DNA from: Hymenobacter ginkgonis
GTDB taxonomy: Bacteria; Bacteroidota; Bacteroidia; Cytophagales; Hymenobacteraceae
Reading direction: 5' to 3'
Assembly (NCBI RefSeq): GCF_009755225.1
Contig: NZ_WQKZ01000003.1
Location: 682,001 to 746,000 of the forward strand
DNA: 64,000 nt
Shown here: piece after piece, positions 7,933 to 17,246 of the stretch
Position numbering within the stretch: the first letter of the stretch is position 1
Layout of the letters: the number at the start of each line of letters is the position of its first letter
Made by a program: the position numbers and the translations under genes
Notes under the pieces: model-generated
The model's database searches: none
Seen by the model: the letters and a program-made list of their open reading frames with translations, nothing else
What the model was told of the DNA's origin: nothing

Positions 7933-10900
7933 TTAATGCGTTACCGTTAGTCTGCTCCGTAGAACCTGGCCCGTTGCCAAGCGCACTTCTACCACGTAAA
8001 TGCCAGTAGACAGCTTAGAAACATCAATTGTCGTCGATTCTTGATTACGCTCCTGGCTTATGTGCAGGGCACCGTAGCTGTCGTACACTGCCACGTGGGT
8101 CCAGTCATTGTTATTGGTTTGCAGGAAAACCTGAGCTGAGCTGGGGTTAGGGTGTAGCACGAGTTTGTCGTCGGTAGAGCCGATGATTGTCGACGCGTTT
8201 TCCTGCATACTGGCACTGGCTTGAGCGAAGGTTTGGGACTCACCCACCAAGTTGGTTGCAGCTGCTCGCCACACTTCTAGGCCCGAAACGTTGGCAGCGC
8301 CACCTTGCGTCGAAACGTTGAGGGTACCATCCGAGACGGTGGTCCGCCAAGGGCCTAGTTTTTTCCAGGTGCCGGCGCTGCCGCTGTTGTAGTTACTCAA
8401 TACCGTAACGTTCTCTACTTTAACATCAAACGTCTCGGCATAATTGTCCTCCCACACGTACAGGTATACATCGTAGGTGCCGTTGGGTACTGCACCCATA
8501 GCCATAGACGGCGTGACACCCCAAGAGTCTCCGCCCCACAGGAAAGAGCGAATCATGTTGGCACGGACATCATCGGTAGCCGGAATCAGCGGCACTTGCT
8601 GATTCTGGTAGGTATTGCCCGAAAAGGAGAAGTTAGCGGCCGTACTGGCTTCCCAAGCGTTGCCGTCCAGGGTGATGGCCGGCCCGTTGATGTTAATAGC
8701 CCGGTAAAAGCTGGCTGCGGGGGTAGGAGCGGGGGCAGGGGTAGGGGCAGGAATGGTAGAAGGAGTCGCTGCCAGAATCCCCCCCCGGCGTAGGGCAGTA
8801 ACCGGAATCTGCTGTTTAGTCAGCCCAGGCCCGAAGTAGCCCACGGAGAGTAGTTGCGACCCGCCCCGCTGCAAATACGTAACCGTAATGGCGTGGGTGC
8901 CAGCCTGCAAACCAATGTTGCCGGTGCGCTCATTCTCCCCCAGTTGGTTGTTGTCGACCACTAGCGTCGAGCCAATGTAAAGCTGCGAACCATCATCCGA
9001 ATTAAGGATAAAGGAGTATTGGCCATCCGCTGGTACGGTTACGTAACCGGTGTAGCTCACCAGGTAGCCGTAGTCGCGGCGGCGCATACTCAGCTCAAAG
9101 TCGGTTGTCGTGCCTGTTTTTACGGGCGTTAGTTGCGTCAGGTCAGGTAGGTATTCCCAGTAACCTTCGTAGAGCTTGTAATCGAGGCCAGCGGTGGTGT
9201 TGGCTGGATTCTCGGGTGCACGTAGCCCAGCTGTGGTGGGAGACAGGCACGTTACGGTGCCCACGGAGGAATGCGTTACGTTGCTGAAGCGGCTATCGAG
9301 CACGAGCTGCTTGGCGTTGACGAGCGTAGTATTGCAGACCAACGTATTGTAAGAGCCTGTATTTAAGTACAAAGCGCGTTCGGTATTGATAGCCGTGTTA
9401 TCCTGGAAGATACTGCCCAGCACCGCCGGAATTTGCTCATCCAAATAAGGGGTAGCGCCGGTTTGGTAGTCGAGGTAGTTGAGGTAGCCTTCGGGGTAGG
9501 ACGAATCTACCAAGGCTGGGATATTGGGCTGACCAGCAGTGAGTGTGTTGCGGCGCACCTCTAGGCCAATGACCGAAGTGCCGAAGGTGCGGTTCTGAAT
9601 GGGCTGCACGGTGTGTACGCCGATGAAAACGCCATTGGCGCCGTTGGTATTAGCCACGCGGTTGCCAATGATTTGGTTGTTGTACATGGGCAGGAAATCC
9701 TTGGCTATCCCTGGGATGGGCTGGTCCTGCTGCCAAGGCGAGAGGTCAATCGAGCCACTGTTGGTGAGCGTGTTATCAACAATGGCCACGTTGGTCGTCG
9801 CGTTGCCGTAGAGCGTAATGCCGCGCTGGTGCCCCTCAAGCGTATTACCTTGCAGCAGCCAGTTGCGCGAGCCCCAGTTGAAGATAGCATAGCGGCTAGC
9901 AGAGGTAGGAAGGACTTCCCAGGCGCGGTCGAGGGAGAGGGTATTGCCGTTGCGGCTGGTGATGGTGCGCCACTGGCCCATGCCGGGACCATTGACGATG
10001 GCCACCACCGGGTGCAGGCTCATCGGGCCCCAGCTCTTGGCGTTGTCTTGCAGGGTAGTAGGGGAGGCAGCGCTGACGGTGCCAGTCTCCTCGTCGGGAC
10101 GATTAGGCCCCCCGCCTTCGGCGATAATAGTTTCGCCGTCGTTGCTATTTTGGGCAGGGCCGTTGATGAGCTTAAACAGGTTTCCCTTCACCACTAAGTT
10201 ATTGGCGAAGTCAACGATAAGCACGTGGTTAGTAAACCAAGTGGGGTAGCGGGCGTTGCCATCGCGGTAGATGCGGTTGTTTTCAACAACGGCGTCGGTC
10301 ACGAACTGCAGGTTGAGGCCCCTGGTAGCGAAAGTGACCGAGTTATTGCGCAGAACCAAGTTGGAGCTACCATCGAGCAGCATGGGGCCACGCAGGTTAG
10401 GGTTCATGCCCTGGCTGATGTCCGAATTACCGATGAAAAGCTTGTCAGCGTCGCGCAGCATAAGCCACTCGCCCGTATTCAGGTCGAAGCGGATGCGCTG
10501 GAAAAGCAGTTCCCGGCTTTGCTGGCCCCACAAGTTCATTATCCACTTGCCCGAGTTATCGACGTTAATCATCGCTAGGTCGGCCAAGCCGCTCTGGTAG
10601 GCCTGGTCATCAAAGTGAACGGCCTGGCCCGCAGCCGAGTAGCCCGGCGTATCATAGCCAAACTTGACAAACGTGCGGTCTTTGCCCGCTCCCTGAACGA
10701 CTACCCGGTTCCGCATGGCGAAGCCTCCCCAGCCGCTGTAGACCAGCTTATAGGTGCCTTCGGGCAGGTAAACAATGCCCCCGCCGGCTGCTCCGGCCAT
10801 ATCAATGGCTTCCTGAATAGCCGGCTTATCATTTTCCACGCCGTTGCCCACGGCGTGCTGCGTCAGGCGCGAATCGGTCTTAACGTTATAGACGTTGTTG

Positions 10901-11562
10901 GTGAAATTTAGCTTAGCTGCCCAGCCTACCCCCAGTTGGAAATAGTCGTCGCCCGGTGCGATAGCCGTTATAGAGCGCTCAACCAGTGTTTCGCTGTTGC
11001 TGCGGCCATTGCTTACGTATACATCATAAGTGACGCCGGGCACTAGGTTGCCAGGGGCCGTCACACTTAGCGAGTAGGCATCGCTCTGGCTGGCCTGCAC
11101 GGTGGCCATTGCCATGCCGCTACCGTTGTGCGCCTGAAAGCGCACCTGAGACGCACTGCCGCTCAGCTGCAGGTTGCGCCCAAATAGGCGCAGCGGCCCA
11201 CCGGGTTTCACCTCAGGCGAGTCAAAGTGCATACCCTGCGGCCGGTTGACGTAGGCGATGGGACTGCTCTGCCCCTGGTCTTCTATCCACACTTGGTATA
11301 GGTCCAAGCCTATCGTAGCGGGTAGCTGCGCCGTTAGCTGGCCGGCTCGTTGTACTAAGATGGGGAGGGTTATACCGCCGTTGCTAGACGCGAGAAAAGC
11401 CTTCGCAGTTGCCCCAAAATTGCCTTGTAAACTAATGGCTTCCCCAGGTTGAGCCGAAGTACTAATATTGAATATTCTGGTTTGAGCTAATACGGGCGTT
11501 GAATAGCTAAAAATGCTCCAAAAAATTACTGAGAAAAATGTTTTTGTGAAAAATGTTCTCAT
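7933..11562 (-). CDS. Secreted beta-helix (pectate-lyase-like) protein with PA14, malectin and T9SS sorting domains
   Basis: A 1,209-residue exported protein. Signal peptide at residues 1-26 (ending TPVLAQ). Residues about 30-205 look like IPT/TIG-type beta domains. From about 235 a Pectate_lyase_3-type repeat starts (GVENDKPAIQEAIDMAGAAG, then GIVYLPEGTYKL) and leads into a right-handed parallel beta-helix to about 770 (many strands such as LVLRNNSVTF, LLQGNTLEGH). A PA14 domain lies at about 792-922 (YGYLVSYTGYVTVPADGQYS, NSDDGSQLYIGS). A proline/alanine/threonine linker at about 935-950 leads to a malectin-like carbohydrate-binding domain at about 954-1097 (NGTYDVYLYVWEDNYAETFD). The last 75 residues are a type A T9SS C-terminal domain (LVLHPNPSS and GIYVVEVRLATGQVLRSRLT). 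It should be secreted and attached to the cell surface, acting on or binding plant polysaccharide. The enzyme activity (lyase or hydrolase) cannot be assigned from visible residues. Confidence 0.85.
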   Translation of the reverse strand: MRTFFTKTFFSVIFWSIFSYSTPVLAQTRIFNISTSAQPGEAISLQGNFGATAKAFLASSNGGITLPILVQRAGQLTAQLPATIGLDLYQVWIEDQGQSSPIAYVNRPQGMHFDSPEVKPGGPLRLFGRNLQLSGSASQVRFQAHNGSGMAMATVQASQSDAYSLSVTAPGNLVPGVTYDVYVSNGRSNSETLVERSITAIAPGDDYFQLGVGWAAKLNFTNNVYNVKTDSRLTQHAVGNGVENDKPAIQEAIDMAGAAGGGIVYLPEGTYKLVYSGWGGFAMRNRVVVQGAGKDRTFVKFGYDTPGYSAAGQAVHFDDQAYQSGLADLAMINVDNSGKWIMNLWGQQSRELLFQRIRFDLNTGEWLMLRDADKLFIGNSDISQGMNPNLRGPMLLDGSSNLVLRNNSVTFATRGLNLQFVTDAVVENNRIYRDGNARYPTWFTNHVLIVDFANNLVVKGNLFKLINGPAQNSNDGETIIAEGGGPNRPDEETGTVSAASPTTLQDNAKSWGPMSLHPVVAIVNGPGMGQWRTITSRNGNTLSLDRAWEVLPTSASRYAIFNWGSRNWLLQGNTLEGHQRGITLYGNATTNVAIVDNTLTNSGSIDLSPWQQDQPIPGIAKDFLPMYNNQIIGNRVANTNGANGVFIGVHTVQPIQNRTFGTSVIGLEVRRNTLTAGQPNIPALVDSSYPEGYLNYLDYQTGATPYLDEQIPAVLGSIFQDNTAINTERALYLNTGSYNTLVCNTTLVNAKQLVLDSRFSNVTHSSVGTVTCLSPTTAGLRAPENPANTTAGLDYKLYEGYWEYLPDLTQLTPVKTGTTTDFELSMRRRDYGYLVSYTGYVTVPADGQYSFILNSDDGSQLYIGSTLVVDNNQLGENERTGNIGLQAGTHAITVTYLQRGGSQLLSVGYFGPGLTKQQIPVTALRRGGILAATPSTIPAPTPAPAPTPAASFYRAININGPAITLDGNAWEASTAANFSFSGNTYQNQQVPLIPATDDVRANMIRSFLWGGDSWGVTPSMAMGAVPNGTYDVYLYVWEDNYAETFDVKVENVTVLSNYNSGSAGTWKKLGPWRTTVSDGTLNVSTQGGAANVSGLEVWRAAATNLVGESQTFAQASASMQENASTIIGSTDDKLVLHPNPSSAQVFLQTNNNDWTHVAVYDSYGALHISQERNQESTTIDVSKLSTGIYVVEVRLATGQVLRSRLTVTH

Positions 11563-12335
11563 AAAAATAGATTTACGAATGATTAACTTAATTAGGAATA
11601 AAATACCTTTTTAAGTTAAGGAAACAATTGTGATGTGATGAAACTAAATAGTTTGTAAGTAATAAAATTTTGTTAAAAATAAGGCGCTTTTCTTTATTAT
11701 GAATCATGTGAAGAAAAAATTTATTAAGCGACCAAAGCACAATAAACCTAATAGTACTATTTTTTTCTAGTTCCTTGTTAAGCAAAATTTCAAAAGAAAA
11801 TTGATAAATTTCGCTTAATAAAATTAAAATTTCGATTGGCAAGTAGCTGCCATCCAACCCGTATATTACTATTTCCGATTTGTAAAAACTGTGCGTACCT
11901 GATGATTCTTATCTGAAAAAGAATATTTCACGCATTACTTTCCAGGGGAAGTACTAGTAAATTAAGATATTTGCTGCCTTAGCTAATTATTTTAATTAGC
12001 TAAGTAATCAAAGTAATACTTTTTATTTTTAAAACTTGAAATCTTGCAAACATTTTTTATTTGCTTAACTATGCAATATTTTAAACCGCTCTAGTGATTA
12101 GTGAGGTATTTATGAACCTCATACCAATATGATGAAATATGCCGTAGTGACCCGAAATAGGCAATGAATCGACCCAGCACGTGCTATCCCATAGGTAGGT
12201 AAAAGAGGGGTAGTCTAGTTATGCCAGACAGTTTAGCGTACTAGGTTGAAGAGGCTATTGGTAAGCGGCATATGGCGTCTGGTAGTCAATAGCGAATTGC
12301 AGATGAGAGTAGTTACAATAATTGAAATATATTGA
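11563..12335. other. AT-rich intergenic stretch upstream of the T9SS-sorted gene
   Basis: About 770 bp. The first about 550 bases are much richer in A and T than any coding region of the window. They contain only low-complexity open frames that I do not accept as genes. The region must include the promoter of the minus-strand gene ending at 7933. No repeats or RNA gene were recognised. Confidence 0.5.
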
Positions 12336-12387
12336 TGTTATAAACTGACACCGACGCTGATTCAAGCGTCGGCGTCAGTTTATAACA
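12336..12387. repeat. Long inverted repeat (hairpin)
   Basis: Arms 12336-12358 and 12365-12387 (outer sequence TGTTATAAACTGAC) are complementary over 23 bases with a single mismatch, around the loop GATTCA. No neighbouring intact gene ends here. The nearest coding traces are the transposase fragment about 200 bp to the right. It resembles the hairpins at 7880, 13724 and 57298 in stem length and in having one mismatch. Confidence 0.7.
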
Positions 12388-12591
12388 AGGTCCGCTCGGG
12401 TAGTTCGAGGACCTCCGTTTAGAGGTTCGACTACAGACTTTCAACTTGCGCGTTATAGGGCTTGGCTGTCGATGTGGCAATGCGGCGAGCGCACGAGCTG
12501 GTGTTCATCCAGCAGTTAGCCGATACGCGTTGGCGCAGTGCTGCCTACCCCGGTCGGAGTGCGTGAGCGCGCAGGAAGACTATATAACTGT

Positions 12592-12738
12592 CTAGCTTAG
12601 CTCGATTACTTCAACTTCCGCCACTTCCCCGAAGCCTAGTTGGAAATCAGTCACTATCTCGCCTGTTATAACGTCCATCGCACGCTTAATTAGCTCGAAG
12701 CTTACTCTCGAACTATTGCCCAACGCTGTGCGAATTAG
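12592..12738 (+). pseudogene. Transposase (integrase-core) C-terminal fragment
   Basis: The plus frame from 12601 reads LDYFNFRHFPEA, stop, LEISHYLACYNVHRTLN, stop, LEAYSRTIAQRCAN, stop. YLACYNVHRTLN followed by a leucine-rich linker matches the end of IS3-type rve integrase cores (pattern YN..R.H..L...SP). Three in-frame stops show it is dead. No terminal inverted repeats or the catalytic DDE residues are present nearby, so only the tail survives. Confidence 0.55.
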
Positions 12739-12988
12739 CTAGATAGTGGCCCAGATGGCTACCCAAGTTGCGCTTCACCCGGCTGCACGTATTTATGCGC
12801 ATTATCTTCCTGTAGCTTGATGGGCCGTTAGCATCTTGCGGAACAGATTGGCCTACCGGCCCTGGTACTCATCCGCCCGCAACTGGGCAAGCAGCCTGAA
12901 GGCAGCCCTATTGACCTTGGTCACGTATTTGGCTAGCCTGCTTGCCTTTACCCCGACGGGAGCAACTCAGCCGCAGACCTGGCGCCTG

Positions 12989-13246
12989 TTACTTATCAGC
13001 TAGGCCTTCGGCTGCCTGGAGCATATGATACAGGTAGACCCGCGTTAAAAGCTCCGGAGAGAGGGTCTTGTACTCCAGATTTTGATTTACCCTATCCTGT
13101 ATTGCCTGCGGCACGCGAAAGTTGCTGAGGCCTGCGACAGCAAGCTTTTTGCCTCCAACGGCCGCCTCTTCGCCAATCATCATCCGAAAATCGCACTGGC
13201 TTTCAGGCAATGGGATAAAGCTTGGGTCTTGTGAGAAAGTATCCAT
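12989..13246 (-). CDS. Small hypothetical protein
   Basis: An ATG at 13246 opens an 85-residue frame with a soluble, mixed helical composition (NFRVPQAIQDRVNQNLEYKT, then LSPELLTRVYLYHMLQAAEG). No family was recognised. It sits among gene debris: an overlapping remnant lies upstream on the same strand, and downstream a further minus-strand fragment (AKYVTKVNRAAFRLLAQLRA) is interrupted by stops. It could be a small gene from a lost mobile element or part of a broken one. Confidence 0.4.
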   Translation of the reverse strand: MDTFSQDPSFIPLPESQCDFRMMIGEEAAVGGKKLAVAGLSNFRVPQAIQDRVNQNLEYKTLSPELLTRVYLYHMLQAAEGLADK

Positions 13247-13559
13247 ACAAGTTGCGGTTATGCGCGGATAAATATACTGTCTGCCAATTGATTGTTAAAT
13301 GGATATGTGTGTTAAGGCGCTTTGATAACTTGTTGGTAGCCATACCGGCCGCGCCAGTCGCCGCTGCTATCGTTATGCAGGTCTTTGTGTGGGTGTTCGG
13401 ACTAAGAAGCACTGCTTGCATTTGCGCGTAGATTTCTTTTTGCGCTTCGATATGACGAGCCAGTAAGTTGAAGTGGTACTCGAAATAGGCACCCAAAAAT
13501 CCTGGACTGGGACGGCCACCTCGGAAGAAAAACCGAACACCGGTAGCTTCGCTTAGGAA
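13203..13559 (-). pseudogene. Unidentified protein remnant
   Basis: The minus frame reads LSEATGVRFFFRGGRPSPGF, then LGAYFEYHFNLLARHIEAQK and EIYAQMQAVLLSPNTHTK, which looks like real coding sequence. It then degrades into a low-complexity tail that overlaps the start of the 85-residue frame. No start codon is visible upstream. I regard it as the 3' part of a decayed gene without a recognised family. Confidence 0.3.
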
Positions 13560-13723
13560 AGGGGGGTAGGGCTTCTGGTATTTGAGCAGCGCCCGTGGCG
13601 ATTACCAGATTTCGCTCCGTGGCACCGGCCCTCGAATGAATCTGTAAGGCACTGGGGCGGCTCGCGCCCGCTTGCCAAGGAAGCGTGCGCATGCAGCAAC
13701 TGCCCCGGTCGGCTCGCCCTCCC

Positions 13724-13795
13724 TTTACACGCCAGCAGCCACTTGGCGAAGAAGCTTGATTAAGCTTCCTCGCCAAGTGGCTGCTGGCGTGTAAA
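13724..13795 (-). terminator. 34-bp hairpin downstream of the molybdoenzyme operon
   Basis: Arms 13724-13757 and 13762-13795 are complementary over 34 bases with one mismatch, around the loop GATT. On the minus strand it lies 53 bp after the stop of the large molybdenum subunit gene and is the likely 3' end of that operon. There is no T-tract. The stem contains AAGCTT next to the loop. Confidence 0.7.
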
Positions 13796-13847
13796 TGTTA
13801 AAGAGTAGGTAGAGAGAAGTAAAAACAGGCGCCATTACCGGCGCTTG

Positions 13848-16199
13848 CTAGGCTGGCTGCCGCATCGCGTCCAATACCTTGTCGGGGGTGATGGGCAAGG
13901 CACGCAGCCGCCGCCCGGTAGCGTGAAAAATGGCGTTGCCCACAGCAGCACTCGTGCCCACGATGGAAATTTCGCCAATGCCCTTCACGCCCATAGCGTT
14001 AATATAGGGGTCGTGCTCGTCGATAAATTCCACCGTCATATCGGGAATGTCGAGGTTGACACACACGTGGTAATCAGCCAGGCTAGCGTTCGTGTAGCGA
14101 GCTAAATTGGGGTCGCGGTTGGTGCCTTCCATCAAGGCGGCACCGATACCGAAGATGCTGCCGCCCATGATTTGGGAGCGGGCCGTTTTGGGGTTGAGAA
14201 TGCGCCCACCCGCCACCACGCTCACCCAGCGCGTGACGCGCACAGTGCCCAATTCGGGGTCGACATGCACCTCGCAAAAGTGTGCTCCAAATGAGTGCAT
14301 GGAGTGCTCACCGGCATCATCTTTCTTGGTCTTACTGGCATTGAGGGCAGCTTGGGCCGACTCGTAGCCCGCGCCGTAGCGGCCCGTAGCAATGCCCTCC
14401 ACATCACCCATGCTGGCGCGCTGCATTAGGGCCGCAAATTCCTCGCCTTTGCTGGGATTAGCTTTCAGTTGGAGGCGGCCTTTCACCACCTCTACGTCAG
14501 CGGGCTTGGCTTGATAGAGAGGCGATTTTTTATCTAATACGGCCACCTTCGTTAGCTTCTGCCACACATCTTGCGCAGCCAGGTAGACGGACGACGATAC
14601 CGTGCCCGCCGCCATCGAGCCACCCGACACAATGGTGCTGGGCAAGGCGCTGTCCCCCAGCTCAAACCGGATTTTATCGGGCGTAATGCCTAGGGAATCG
14701 GCCGCTACCTGCGTAATAACGGTGTAGGTACCCGTGCCGAGGTCGGTGGCCCCGGCCTGCACCACCGCGTGGCCGTCGGCATAGAGGCGCACCCGGGCAT
14801 TGCCCTGCCCGCTGTGCACGGGGTAGCTGGCCGTGGCCATGCCCCAGCCCACCAGGGTTTTGCCGGCGCGGGTGGCGCCATTTTTGGGGTTGCGTTTGCT
14901 CCAGCCAAATAGCTCGGCCCCGCGGGCATAGCACTCTTTCAGGCTTTTGCTACTCCAGGGCTTGCCGGTGCTGGGGTCTTTCTCGGCATAATTCAGCAGG
15001 CGAATCTGGATGGGGTCGAGCCCCACGCGGTAAGCCAAATCGTCCATCGCGCACTCGATGGCAAACGAGCCAGGCGCCTCGCCAGGAGCCCGCATGTAGG
15101 TGCTGGTCATCACATTGGCCCGCGCCAGTTGGGTTTGCGCCTCAAAATGCGGGCAGTCGTAGAGCAGGTCCACGATTTTGGCGTTTGTTTCGGCGTAATT
15201 GTCCCAGGCCGAGGTAGTCGAGGTTTTTTCGTGCAGCAGCGCCAGCAGCTTGCCTTCCTTGGTGGCACCTAGGCGCAGGGTTTGCTCCTGGTCTTCGCGG
15301 TGGCCCATGCTCGTGAATTGCTGCGGGCGCGTGAGCGCCAGCTTCACTGGCCGGCCCACAGCCTTGGCGGCCTGAATGGTGAGGATGGTGTGTGGCCAGG
15401 TACTACCCTTGCAACCGAAGCCCCCGCCGAGGTACTTATTCACTACCCGCACCTGGTCAACGGGCAGGCCCAGCATCGCGCTCAGGGACTTTTGCGTCCA
15501 GGTAATGCCCTGGGTAGTGTCGTACACCGTCACGCGGTCGGGGGCCTCCCAGTGGGCAATGGTCGCGCCCGGCTCCATGGGGTTGTGGTGGGTGATGGCG
15601 TGGTGATAAGTAGCCGTCAGCTGAATAGGGGCACTGGCAAAAGCAGTCTGCGCGTCGCCGCGTTTGGGTTGGTTCTCGGTCTTACCAACAGTCAGTTTAG
15701 TAGGGTCAAACAGCTTGGCCTTCGGGTCTTGGTACGATACTGTGGGCACCTCGGTCGCTACCTGCACTTTTAGCAGCGTGGCGGCATACTGCGCCCGTTC
15801 TAGCGTGTCGGCCACCACCAGGGCTACGGGCTGGGCGGCGTAGTAAATCTGGTCCGATGTCAGGGGCAAAAACCCCATCTGTACGCCCATACCGATAGCT
15901 TTCTTGCCCTCGGGCGTGTCGGGTGTAATGGCCAACTTCGGCAAGTTCTGGTGCGTGAGAATGGCCAGCACGCCCGGCGCCCGCTGGGCCGCGCTGGCGT
16001 CGAAACCCGTGATGCGGCCCTTGGCCACGTCGCTGGTTTTGAAAACGCCGTGCACCAGGCCGGGCACGTTGTTGTACTCGGCCGAGTACTTGGCCGCACC
16101 CGTCACCTTGGCCCGGCCATCCACGCGGGTGAGCGGCTGGCCTACCACCCCAGCTTTGGGGTTGGTGTCGGCGAAATTCGGTTCGATATCCAGTTCCAT
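13848..16199 (-). CDS. paoC: Aldehyde oxidoreductase, molybdenum-cofactor-binding subunit (PaoC/YagR type)
   Basis: 783 residues, the normal size for the large subunit of the xanthine oxidase family in its three-polypeptide form. The first about 130 residues hold the aldehyde oxidase a/b hammerhead domain (VDGRAKVTGAAKYSAEYNNV). The rest is the molybdopterin-binding domain with the cofactor motif GGGFGCKG near residue 260, and near residue 740 the motif KGIGE whose Glu is the catalytic base of the family. Substrate would be an aldehyde or N-heterocycle oxidised with water as oxygen donor. It is the third gene of a minus-strand operon: 2Fe-2S subunit, FAD subunit (27 bp upstream), then this one. 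Export is expected with the small subunit, which carries a Tat signal. No PaoD/XdhC-type maturation gene is present nearby. The gene symbol is by similarity of architecture to E. coli paoABC. Confidence 0.9.
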   Translation of the reverse strand: MELDIEPNFADTNPKAGVVGQPLTRVDGRAKVTGAAKYSAEYNNVPGLVHGVFKTSDVAKGRITGFDASAAQRAPGVLAILTHQNLPKLAITPDTPEGKKAIGMGVQMGFLPLTSDQIYYAAQPVALVVADTLERAQYAATLLKVQVATEVPTVSYQDPKAKLFDPTKLTVGKTENQPKRGDAQTAFASAPIQLTATYHHAITHHNPMEPGATIAHWEAPDRVTVYDTTQGITWTQKSLSAMLGLPVDQVRVVNKYLGGGFGCKGSTWPHTILTIQAAKAVGRPVKLALTRPQQFTSMGHREDQEQTLRLGATKEGKLLALLHEKTSTTSAWDNYAETNAKIVDLLYDCPHFEAQTQLARANVMTSTYMRAPGEAPGSFAIECAMDDLAYRVGLDPIQIRLLNYAEKDPSTGKPWSSKSLKECYARGAELFGWSKRNPKNGATRAGKTLVGWGMATASYPVHSGQGNARVRLYADGHAVVQAGATDLGTGTYTVITQVAADSLGITPDKIRFELGDSALPSTIVSGGSMAAGTVSSSVYLAAQDVWQKLTKVAVLDKKSPLYQAKPADVEVVKGRLQLKANPSKGEEFAALMQRASMGDVEGIATGRYGAGYESAQAALNASKTKKDDAGEHSMHSFGAHFCEVHVDPELGTVRVTRWVSVVAGGRILNPKTARSQIMGGSIFGIGAALMEGTNRDPNLARYTNASLADYHVCVNLDIPDMTVEFIDEHDPYINAMGVKGIGEISIVGTSAAVGNAIFHATGRRLRALPITPDKVLDAMRQPA

Positions 16200-16226
16200 G
16201 GGGAAGAAATTAAAGCGTGAAATGGG

Positions 16227-17213
16227 CTAAGCGCCCGCCACTTGCTGCAAGGCGCGCACCAGCGTATTCTGCGCCAGTTCTACTTTGTAGCCATTCTCAC
16301 TGCGCGGCTGCGCCTCGCGCAAGGCCGCCGTGGCGGCTGCCCGGAAGGTGGCCTCCGTTGCTGGTTGGCCCGTAAGTACTTTCTCTGCTTCGCGGCTGCG
16401 CCAGGGCTGAGCCCCCACACCGCCCAGCGCCACCCGAGCCGAGCGAATAGTGCCGCCCTGCACATCCAGGCCCACGGCGGCCGAGGCCAGCGCGTAGGCA
16501 TAGCTGCTGCGCTCGCGCACCTTGAGGTAGGTCGAACGCTGGGCGTGCGTGGCGGTCGGAATAGTCACGGCCACAATCAGCTCGCCGGGCTCCAGTACGG
16601 TTTCCTTCTGCGGGGTTTTGCCTGGCAGCAGGTAAAACTCAGTGATGGGCACTCGGCGCTGCTTGCCTTTCTGGTTTTCCAAGGTCAACACCGCGTCGAA
16701 TGCGGCCAGGGCTACCGATAAGTCGCCGGGGTAGGAGTTGGCAATGCAGCTCTCACTCACGCCCAAGATGGCGAGGTTGTGGTTGTCGCCCGCGATGGCG
16801 GGGCAACCCGAACCCGGTACCCGTTTATTGCACGGAAAAGCGGCATCGCGGAAGTAGCCGCAGCGCGTGCGCTGCAAAATATTGCCCCCAATACTGGCCA
16901 TGTTACGCAGCTGCGGCGAGGCGGCCAGTAGTAGTGACTGTGACACAGCCGGAAACTGCTGCACTAACAGTGGGTGCTCGCCCACGGCGCTCATGCGCTC
17001 CATCGCCCCAATGCGTAGCCCGTCTTTGGTCTGCTCAATACCCTTGAAGGGCAGCGAGTTGATGTCGACCAGTTGGGGTGGCTCCAGCAGGTTGGCCTTC
17101 ATCATATCCAGCAGCGTGGTGCCGCCGGCAATGTAGGCGGCAGTCGGCTGGTCTTTCAGGATGCCGGTGGCCTCCTTAGCCGTAGCGGCCTGGGTATAGC
17201 TGAAGTCGTTCAT
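16227..17213 (-). CDS. paoB: Aldehyde oxidoreductase, FAD-binding subunit (PaoB/YagS type)
   Basis: 328 residues. An FAD-binding PCMH-type domain occupies about 1-220 (AGGTTLLDMMK near residue 30 and ASIGGNILQ near 107 contact the flavin). A CO dehydrogenase flavoprotein C-terminal domain occupies about 225-325. Within the FAD domain four cysteines, 118, 128, 137 and 156 (RCGYFRDAAFPCNKRVPGSG), match the insertion that binds an additional 4Fe-4S cluster in E. coli PaoB and in 4-hydroxybenzoyl-CoA reductase. That cluster distinguishes this branch from ordinary xanthine dehydrogenases. The gene is 33 bp downstream of the small subunit and 27 bp upstream of the large one, clearly one operon. It would pass electrons from the iron-sulfur centres to an acceptor. 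Confidence 0.9.
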   Translation of the reverse strand: MNDFSYTQAATAKEATGILKDQPTAAYIAGGTTLLDMMKANLLEPPQLVDINSLPFKGIEQTKDGLRIGAMERMSAVGEHPLLVQQFPAVSQSLLLAASPQLRNMASIGGNILQRTRCGYFRDAAFPCNKRVPGSGCPAIAGDNHNLAILGVSESCIANSYPGDLSVALAAFDAVLTLENQKGKQRRVPITEFYLLPGKTPQKETVLEPGELIVAVTIPTATHAQRSTYLKVRERSSYAYALASAAVGLDVQGGTIRSARVALGGVGAQPWRSREAEKVLTGQPATEATFRAAATAALREAQPRSENGYKVELAQNTLVRALQQVAGA

Positions 17214-17246
17214 CGTCGTAAGCAGGAAAATAGGGTGATGAAGCGC

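Noticed and set aside
9613-10197. 194-codon plus-strand frame opposite the T9SS-sorted gene
   Set aside because: Antisense to the beta-helix repeats; the translation has no recognisable fold or start signal.
11588-11857. 89-codon minus-strand frame in the AT-rich region
   Set aside because: Lys/Leu/Ile/Asn-rich translation that simply follows base composition, with no ribosome binding site or homology signal.
13402-13776. 124-codon minus-strand frame
   Set aside because: It reads through the 34-bp hairpin and uses another frame than the protein-like remnant in the same place.
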